NCBI GenBank assembly: GCA_964607765.1
Contig: CAZSNT010000062.1
Location: 1-49,525 of the forward strand
Source of the DNA: CAZSNT01 sp964607765
GTDB lineage: Bacteria > Verrucomicrobiota > Lentisphaeria > Oligosphaerales > JABHEG01
DNA length: 49,525 nt
Reading direction: 5' to 3'
Numbering within the stretch: position 1 is the first letter of the stretch; each line of letters opens with the position of its first letter. The notes under the pieces are model-generated. The model was not told the origin of the DNA and did not search any database. It saw only the letters and a list, made by a program, of their open reading frames with translations. Made by a program: the position numbers and the translations under genes. This document shows positions 45,006-49,525 of the stretch, one piece after another.

Positions 45006-45163
45006 GGCACACTCCTCCTGATAGAGCTTCCGTTCCTGGCTGAACGTAGTGCTATGCGTTGCGGAATCAAACAGGGCGGGGGTGCCGCTTGATTTGCCGC
45101 AGTGCATCCCTTAGCTTCCCTCCACGGTCGCGACGAGCCGCAGAACGGAGGGACTCCGATACC

Positions 45164-46342
45164 ATGAAACGTGTAGTTGTTGCCGGCCACATCTGCCTGG
45201 ACATCATTCCTGACATCGACCACGCGTTCGAGCTGGTCCCAGGCCGGCTTTTCGAGGTGGGCGCCCCCACAATCGGCACGGGCGGCGCCGTCTCGAATAC
45301 GGGCGTGGCGTTGCACCTGCTCGGCGTTCCGACCACACTGATGGGCAAGGTTGGCGACGATTCCTTCGGCCAGACTGTCCTGGATGTGCTGGGCGGCTAC
45401 GGCAGCGGACTTGCCCAGGGCATGGGCGTGGTGCCCGGCGTGGTCACGTCTTACACCGTGGTCGTGAGCATCCCGGGCACGGACCGTATCTTCCTGCATT
45501 GCCCGGGCGCGAACGGGGACTTCACCGCCTCCGACATCGACTACGCGACCGTGGCCGAGGCGGATCTGTTCCACTTCGGGTATCCCGCGCTCATGGCGGC
45601 GCTGTATGCAGACAACGGTGCGGAGACAGTCAGCTTGTTTCAACAGGCGAAAGGCACCGGCGTGACTACGTCCCTTGACCTGGCCATGCCCGACCCGACC
45701 GGGCCCAGTGGTCAGGCCAACTGGGCCACCGTTCTCTCAAGGGCTCTGCCGTACGTCGACGTGTTCATGCCCAGCGGCGATGAACTGCTCTATGCCTTGG
45801 ACCGGGACCGGTTCGGGGATGGCGATTCGCTCAGCGCCGCCGACCTGGCGCCGCTTGCCGAACAGCTCCTTGACATGGGCGCCGCTATCGCGGGAATCAA
45901 ACTGGGCGCTCGTGGCCTGTATGTGCGCACCGGCGTGCGGGAACGTCTCGAAGGGATGGGGCGCGGCGCGCCGGCCGATGCGGCGCAGTGGGCTGAACGT
46001 GAGCTCTGGTTCCCGGTGTTCCAGGTTGCGGACTTCGCGGGTGCCACCGGGGCCGGAGACACCACCATCGCGGGCTTCCTCGCGGGGCTTCTGCACGGCC
46101 GGACGCTGGAGGACTCGGGACGCTTCGCCAACGCGGTGGGCGCCTGCAATGTGGAAGCGCCCGATGCGCTGAGCGGCATCAAGTCCTGGGACGAGACGTG
46201 GGCTCGGCTCGGCGCCGGCTGGCCGCATGCTCCCTTCATGATCGAGGAGGCCGGCTGGCGTCGCAATGCCTCAACCGGCGTCTGGCATGGCCCGAGGGAT
46301 CCGGACACGTCTGGGAGTTTTTCCGAGCTCGATTCCGAATAA
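45164..46342 (+). CDS. PfkB-family carbohydrate kinase
   Basis: The 392-residue protein is a ribokinase-type sugar kinase. The N-terminal VVVAGHICLDIIPDI and GTGGAVSNTGVALHLLG motifs bind the sugar. The C-terminal GATGAGDTTIAGFLAGLL holds the catalytic Asp and anion hole. It is longer than most relatives because of an insertion near 265-285 and a C-terminal tail with WDETWARLGAGW. CGGAGGG lies about 11 bases upstream of the ATG. The specific sugar cannot be named. The divergent position beside the DUF4091 gene suggests it may phosphorylate a sugar released from the same polysaccharide (inference). Confidence 0.9.
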   Translation: MKRVVVAGHICLDIIPDIDHAFELVPGRLFEVGAPTIGTGGAVSNTGVALHLLGVPTTLMGKVGDDSFGQTVLDVLGGYGSGLAQGMGVVPGVVTSYTVVVSIPGTDRIFLHCPGANGDFTASDIDYATVAEADLFHFGYPALMAALYADNGAETVSLFQQAKGTGVTTSLDLAMPDPTGPSGQANWATVLSRALPYVDVFMPSGDELLYALDRDRFGDGDSLSAADLAPLAEQLLDMGAAIAGIKLGARGLYVRTGVRERLEGMGRGAPADAAQWAERELWFPVFQVADFAGATGAGDTTIAGFLAGLLHGRTLEDSGRFANAVGACNVEAPDALSGIKSWDETWARLGAGWPHAPFMIEEAGWRRNASTGVWHGPRDPDTSGSFSELDSE

Positions 46343-46422
46343 GGCGCTCTGGTCGTCCCGCCTCCAAGGGGGTAGCGTAGTGTTACGTGTTATGGAGGGA
46401 AAAGGGACAAGGGGACGCACTG

Positions 46423-46662
46423 ATGCATGCCATGATCGCAGGGCGTGAGCCACGCGCCGCGAGACTCATCCGGCGGATGGTCTCGCGATTGGGGAACGCG
46501 GCCGCGTGCTACACTTGCGCGGGGCGGGCACTGGCCCACCTGACTGCTGCCACGGGTTCGATTCTGTCCGAGATGGATATGCCGGGGATGGACGGGATCA
46601 GGCTGGGGATGAGGGCAGCGGAAAGGGTTGGTCCGTCGCCGCCCCGCACTCTTTCCACATGA
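46423..46662 (+). CDS. truncated receiver-domain protein
   Basis: The 79-residue product aligns with the first two-thirds of a response-regulator receiver: MIAGREPRAARLIRRMVSRLG, then ILSEMDMPGMDGIRL, ending at the fourth strand (GPSPPRTLST). The acidic pair that binds Mg reads Arg-Glu, and the phosphorylation site aligns with Glu (SEMDMP instead of LDLxMP). The last strand pair and helix are missing. AGGGGA lies upstream of the ATG, and the stop overlaps the start of the kinase gene (ATGA). It is either a decaying remnant or a short constitutive partner of the kinase. Confidence 0.5.
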   Translation: MHAMIAGREPRAARLIRRMVSRLGNAAACYTCAGRALAHLTAATGSILSEMDMPGMDGIRLGMRAAERVGPSPPRTLST

Positions 46663-47675
46663 AAGCACGGCCTTCAGTCATCACGCGACCTTTCCCGTTC
46701 GCACTGCTCCTGGTACTCGGGGTGGCGGTGGTTCTCGCCATTTTCTCGCCCGGCCTCGGGGTGCTGGCGCATCTGCTGGCCCTCGGTTTCGTGATTGGCA
46801 TGTACCGTTGGGCATTCGTTGGGTTGCAGGCAGCCAGGAAGGCGGCGCGTCAAAGCGAGGCGGCGCTTGCGGCGCACCAGGCCCGCCTCGCCGAACAGGT
46901 CGAGGAGCGCACGCAGGAGCTTGCGCGCAAGACACGTGACCTGGAGACTCTGCTGTACATCACCTCTCACGACCTGAGCGAGCCGTTGCGCGCCATCCAG
47001 AGCTTCTCGCGTCTGATCGACGAGCGATACGGCGAGCAGTTGGACGCCAAAGGCCGGGATTTCCTGCGACGTGTCATACGCGGCGGCGATCGGATGGAAC
47101 GGTTGATCGACGACATCTTGACCCTCTCCCGGGCGCAGCGGTGTGTTCGGCCCAGCCGCAAAGTCAACGGCGCGCAGATTGTGGCGGAGGCACTGGCGCG
47201 GCTGGAGGTCTTGGTCCGGGACAGCGGCGCACGTGTTGCGGTCGAGGAGGAGTTGCCTGACTTCCACCTGGACGCATCCTGGGCCGTGCAGGCTGTCTAC
47301 AACCTGCTCGCTAACGCACTCAAGTTCACCTGCGACGGTCAGGCGCCGGACGTGACCGTGCTGCCGCACACGCCGCAGGCTGGCGAGGATTCGGGCCCCG
47401 GATTGCGGGTCTGCGATCGCGGCCCCGGCGTGCCTCCCGAGCATGCGGAGCTGATCTTCCAGCTATTCCAGCGTGCCGTCGCCCGCGATGTACCGGGGAC
47501 GGGGGCAGGGCTGGCTATTGTGCGGGAGATTGCGGAGCGGCATGGGGGCAGGGCGTGGTGCGAGTCGAGGGAGGGCGGCGGCTCCGAGTTCATCGTCACA
47601 TTTGGCCCTGACAAGGCGGCGCCGCCGCTGCCCGAACGCTCCGCCGCGGCCGTGGATCTCTCCCTGAACCCGTAA
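46659..47675 (+). CDS. membrane-anchored phytochrome-type histidine kinase
   Basis: The 338-residue kinase has two closely spaced helices (about 12-30 and 33-53) with almost no periplasmic loop, then a coiled coil (QSEAALAAHQARLAEQVEER) and a HisKA domain with His104 in YITSHDLSEPLRAIQSFSRLI. That form is typical of bacteriophytochrome-like kinases. The HATPase domain has NLLANALKFTC, DRGPGVPPEHAELIFQLFQR and GTGAGLAIVREIAERHGG. It has no sensory PAS or GAF domain, so the signal probably enters through the membrane segment. An Rcp1-like response regulator follows and is its likely partner. Confidence 0.88.
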   Translation: MKARPSVITRPFPFALLLVLGVAVVLAIFSPGLGVLAHLLALGFVIGMYRWAFVGLQAARKAARQSEAALAAHQARLAEQVEERTQELARKTRDLETLLYITSHDLSEPLRAIQSFSRLIDERYGEQLDAKGRDFLRRVIRGGDRMERLIDDILTLSRAQRCVRPSRKVNGAQIVAEALARLEVLVRDSGARVAVEEELPDFHLDASWAVQAVYNLLANALKFTCDGQAPDVTVLPHTPQAGEDSGPGLRVCDRGPGVPPEHAELIFQLFQRAVARDVPGTGAGLAIVREIAERHGGRAWCESREGGGSEFIVTFGPDKAAPPLPERSAAAVDLSLNP

Positions 47676-47771
47676 GACTCCGGGCTTTCGGCCGTATATA
47701 ACAGTGACGGGGTCTGTCGTGAAGAGGGCATGGGGGGTGGCTGCGAGGACAGTGCAGCGTGAGGCAGGCCG

Positions 47772-48206
47772 ATGTTTGCTCAAGCGGTCGATATTTTGCT
47801 GGTCGAAGACAACGACGACGACGTTGTGCTGTTGGCAGAAGCCTTCGAGGAAGCGCGGACGGACAGCCACGTTCACGTCGTGCACGATGGTCAGGAGGCC
47901 CTGGACTACTTGCGCAGGCGAGGCCGGTTCACGGACGTTGAGGAGCCGGGCTTGGTCCTGCTCGACATCAATATGCCCAGGAAGAACGGGTTCCAGGTGT
48001 TGGCCGAGATCAAGAGCGACCCGCAACTGCGTTCGCTGCCCGTGGTGGTTTTGACCAGCAGCGGCCGCGATGAGGATGTTGCTCGGTCTTACGGCGCCGG
48101 CGCCTGCTCTTATGTGCGCAAGCCTGCCGGTTTCGAGCGACTGCGTGACATGGTCAGCAGGTTTTCGCTCTACTGGTCGCTCGTTTCGGTGCCCCAAAGG
48201 AGGTGA
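47772..48206 (+). CDS. Rcp1-like single-domain response regulator
   Basis: The 144-residue protein is one receiver domain of the cyanobacterial Rcp1 type: ILLVEDNDDDVVLLAEAF, phospho-acceptor Asp65 in LVLLDINMPRKNGFQVL, the VVVLTSSGRDEDV loop and the SYVRKP lysine. Its C-terminal FSLYWSLV resembles the family's YW ending. It has no output domain, so it should relay phosphate or act by binding. GAGG precedes the ATG by seven bases. Its own stop codon lies inside the ribosome binding site of the next gene. Confidence 0.93.
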   Translation: MFAQAVDILLVEDNDDDVVLLAEAFEEARTDSHVHVVHDGQEALDYLRRRGRFTDVEEPGLVLLDINMPRKNGFQVLAEIKSDPQLRSLPVVVLTSSGRDEDVARSYGAGACSYVRKPAGFERLRDMVSRFSLYWSLVSVPQRR

Positions 48207-48207
48207 T
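48196..48207 (+). promoter_or_regulatory. full-length Shine-Dalgarno match
   Basis: AAAGGAGGTGAT complements the 3' end of bacterial 16S rRNA over twelve bases, far longer than the other sites in this window. It includes the TGA stop of the upstream response regulator and precedes the ATG at 48211. Confidence 0.8.
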
Positions 48208-48210
48208 GGG

Positions 48211-49374
48211 ATGCGGGCGTTGCTGATCGAGGACAACCCAGACGACGTCATGCTCCTGCAGGAACTGCTGGCTGGGGCGGAGGGCGATTCCATTGAGCTG
48301 GACTGCGTCAGCAGCGTGGCCGATGGCATCGCACGGCTGGCGCAACGCGACGTTGATATCGTGCTGCTCGACCTATCACTGCCGGACAGCCTCGGCCTGC
48401 AGACGCTGGACTGCGTCCTGGGGGCGGTCGAGGATGTCCCGGTCGTCGTCCTCAGCGGCGCCAAAGACGCCGATATGGCGTCGAGAGCTCTGCAGCGAGG
48501 CGCCCAGGACTACCTGGTCAAAGGACACTTCGACATATTCCTCCTGCAGCGGGCAATGCGTTACGCGCTGGAGCGTCAGCAGGCGCAGGAGGAGCAGAAA
48601 CGGCTGCGGGCGCAGCTGCTGCAGTCCCAGAAGCTGGAGTCTCTGGGCACGCTGGCCGGCGGTGTGGCGCATGAGATCAACAACCCCATCAACGGGGTGA
48701 TGAACTACGCGCAGTTGATCAAGGACGAGACGCCCGTCGGGACGTCAGCACACCAGTTCGCCACCGAGATCATCGCGGAGACGGAGCGCGTCGCCGCGAT
48801 CGTGCGGAACCTGCTCATGTTTGCGCGTCAGGACAAGCAGTCGCACAGCCCGGCGCGGATTGTGGATATCGTGACCGGAACGCTGTCGCTGGTTCGGACC
48901 ATCCTGCGGCACGATCAGATCACGCTCGAAGTTGATGTCTCAGAGAACCTGCCCAAGGTCGCCTGCCGGTCGCAGCAGATCCAGCAGGTCTTCATGAACC
49001 TGCTGATCAACGCCCGCGATGCCTTGAACGAGCGATTCAACGGCTACGCTGTGGACAAGCTGATCCGGGTCAGCGCTTACCGCGTCGATGACGAGACCGG
49101 CAGCTGGGTACGCACCACGGTGGAGGACCACGGCGCGGGCATCGCTTCTGATGTCCGTGAACGGATGTTCGAGCCGTTTTTTACCACCAAGGGCGAGCAG
49201 GTCGGCACTGGACTGGGGCTGGCCATCACGCACGGCATCGTCAAAGACCACGACGGGCGTTTGACTGTGGAGAGCGAGCTGGGCGAGTTCACGCGGTTCC
49301 ACGTCGACCTGCCGCTGGCTGAGAGCAGCCAGCCCATGGGGTGCGAGAGAAGACAGTTGGTCAACGTCGCGTAG
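48211..49374 (+). CDS. receiver-histidine kinase fusion protein
   Basis: The 387-residue soluble protein starts with an intact receiver (ALLIEDNPDDVMLL, Asp54 in IVLLDLSLPDSLGLQTL, DYLVKG). After a helical linker comes a HisKA domain (LESLGTLAGGVAHEINNPINGVMNYAQLI) and a HATPase domain (NLLINARDALNERF, DHGAGIASDVRERMFEPFFTTK, GTGLGLAITHGIVKDHDG). A receiver placed before the kinase suggests that phosphorylation by another kinase tunes it. It could sit downstream of the membrane kinase encoded at 46659. No DNA-binding regulator is in view. Confidence 0.93.
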   Translation: MRALLIEDNPDDVMLLQELLAGAEGDSIELDCVSSVADGIARLAQRDVDIVLLDLSLPDSLGLQTLDCVLGAVEDVPVVVLSGAKDADMASRALQRGAQDYLVKGHFDIFLLQRAMRYALERQQAQEEQKRLRAQLLQSQKLESLGTLAGGVAHEINNPINGVMNYAQLIKDETPVGTSAHQFATEIIAETERVAAIVRNLLMFARQDKQSHSPARIVDIVTGTLSLVRTILRHDQITLEVDVSENLPKVACRSQQIQQVFMNLLINARDALNERFNGYAVDKLIRVSAYRVDDETGSWVRTTVEDHGAGIASDVRERMFEPFFTTKGEQVGTGLGLAITHGIVKDHDGRLTVESELGEFTRFHVDLPLAESSQPMGCERRQLVNVA

Positions 49375-49451
49375 CGCACCAGCCCACGCGCCCGGCAGCG
49401 GTCGGACTCTCTCCCCTCCTCCTTTTCCTGTAACCGTTAAGATGCGTCTTC

Positions 49452-49525
49452 CACCCTTAATCTCACCCTTAATCTTACCCCTGATCACGTCCGTGCTTGT
49501 CGTCGGATTAAGGGTAGGATTAAGG
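49452..49525. repeat. CACCCTTAATCT tandem array with inverted copy, cut by the window edge
   Basis: Two exact 12-mers CACCCTTAATCT (49452-49463 and 49464-49475) and a degenerate third (to about 49486) are followed after a short spacer by the inverted form GATTAAGGGTAGGATTAAGG (49506-49525). It has the same forward-then-inverted plan as the array at 37824-37999 and a related core sequence. It probably continues beyond the window. Confidence 0.9.

Overview
The window is a high-GC stretch of chromosome from a Gram-negative bacterium. An outer membrane is implied by a beta-barrel porin ending in Phe, an LpxC-type protein and several lipoproteins. A signal-bearing TIGR04073-like protein, DUF1080, DUF4091 and PQQ-propeller secreted proteins, large DUF6785-like membrane proteins and intergenic short-period repeats together suggest the PVC superphylum (Kiritimatiellota, Lentisphaerota, Verrucomicrobiota or a near relative). 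That placement is an inference from protein families; there is no rRNA here. No tRNA, rRNA, CRISPR array, phage or transposase was seen.

Layout. 1-5.6 kb: a minus-strand fusion of an excisionase-type HTH to a PilB/GspE ATPase, then plus-strand valS, a NifU-like Fe-S scaffold and an orphan ilvN. 5.6-8.3 kb: a minus-strand cytoplasmic hybrid histidine kinase and a 249-residue lipoprotein (paralogue A). 8.7-12.1 kb: a minus-strand tig-clpP-clpX proteostasis operon, divergent from an epmB-type radical SAM aminomutase. 13.4-17.8 kb: an FmdB zinc ribbon overlapping a zinc-ribbon membrane protein, an alginate-export-like porin with a strong terminator, and a coiled-coil TIGR04073-like protein with a second strong terminator. 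18-23.2 kb: pyrC (minus), then glgP and a divergent LpxC-like protein. 23.3-25.3 kb: a DUF1080 lipoprotein convergent with a secreted PQQ propeller.

25.5-38.8 kb is the most unusual block, a seven-gene plus-strand cassette with mostly tiny gaps. It encodes a DUF6785-like membrane protein, a 1738-residue protein joining a degenerate M28 peptidase-like ectodomain to an FtsX permease, a second polytopic protein split by a 52-bp tandem duplication, a MacB/LolC-type permease, an ABC ATPase, a PqqD-like protein and a second ABC ATPase. It looks like one envelope machine powered by two LolD/MacB-class ATPases and is the best candidate for an undescribed system.

38.9-46.3 kb: a small unknown protein, an SRPBCC protein, lipoprotein paralogue B, a phosphatidylserine decarboxylase overlapping a large secreted DUF4091 protein, and a divergent PfkB sugar kinase. 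46.4-49.4 kb: a signalling cassette of a truncated receiver, a phytochrome-type histidine kinase, an Rcp1-like response regulator and a receiver-histidine kinase.

Tandem repeats of period 7, 8, 12 or 13 recur in intergenic gaps. Two arrays overlap the stop codon of the preceding gene, and two are arranged as forward then inverted arrays. Many long antisense ORFs are composition artefacts of the high GC content and are left out.
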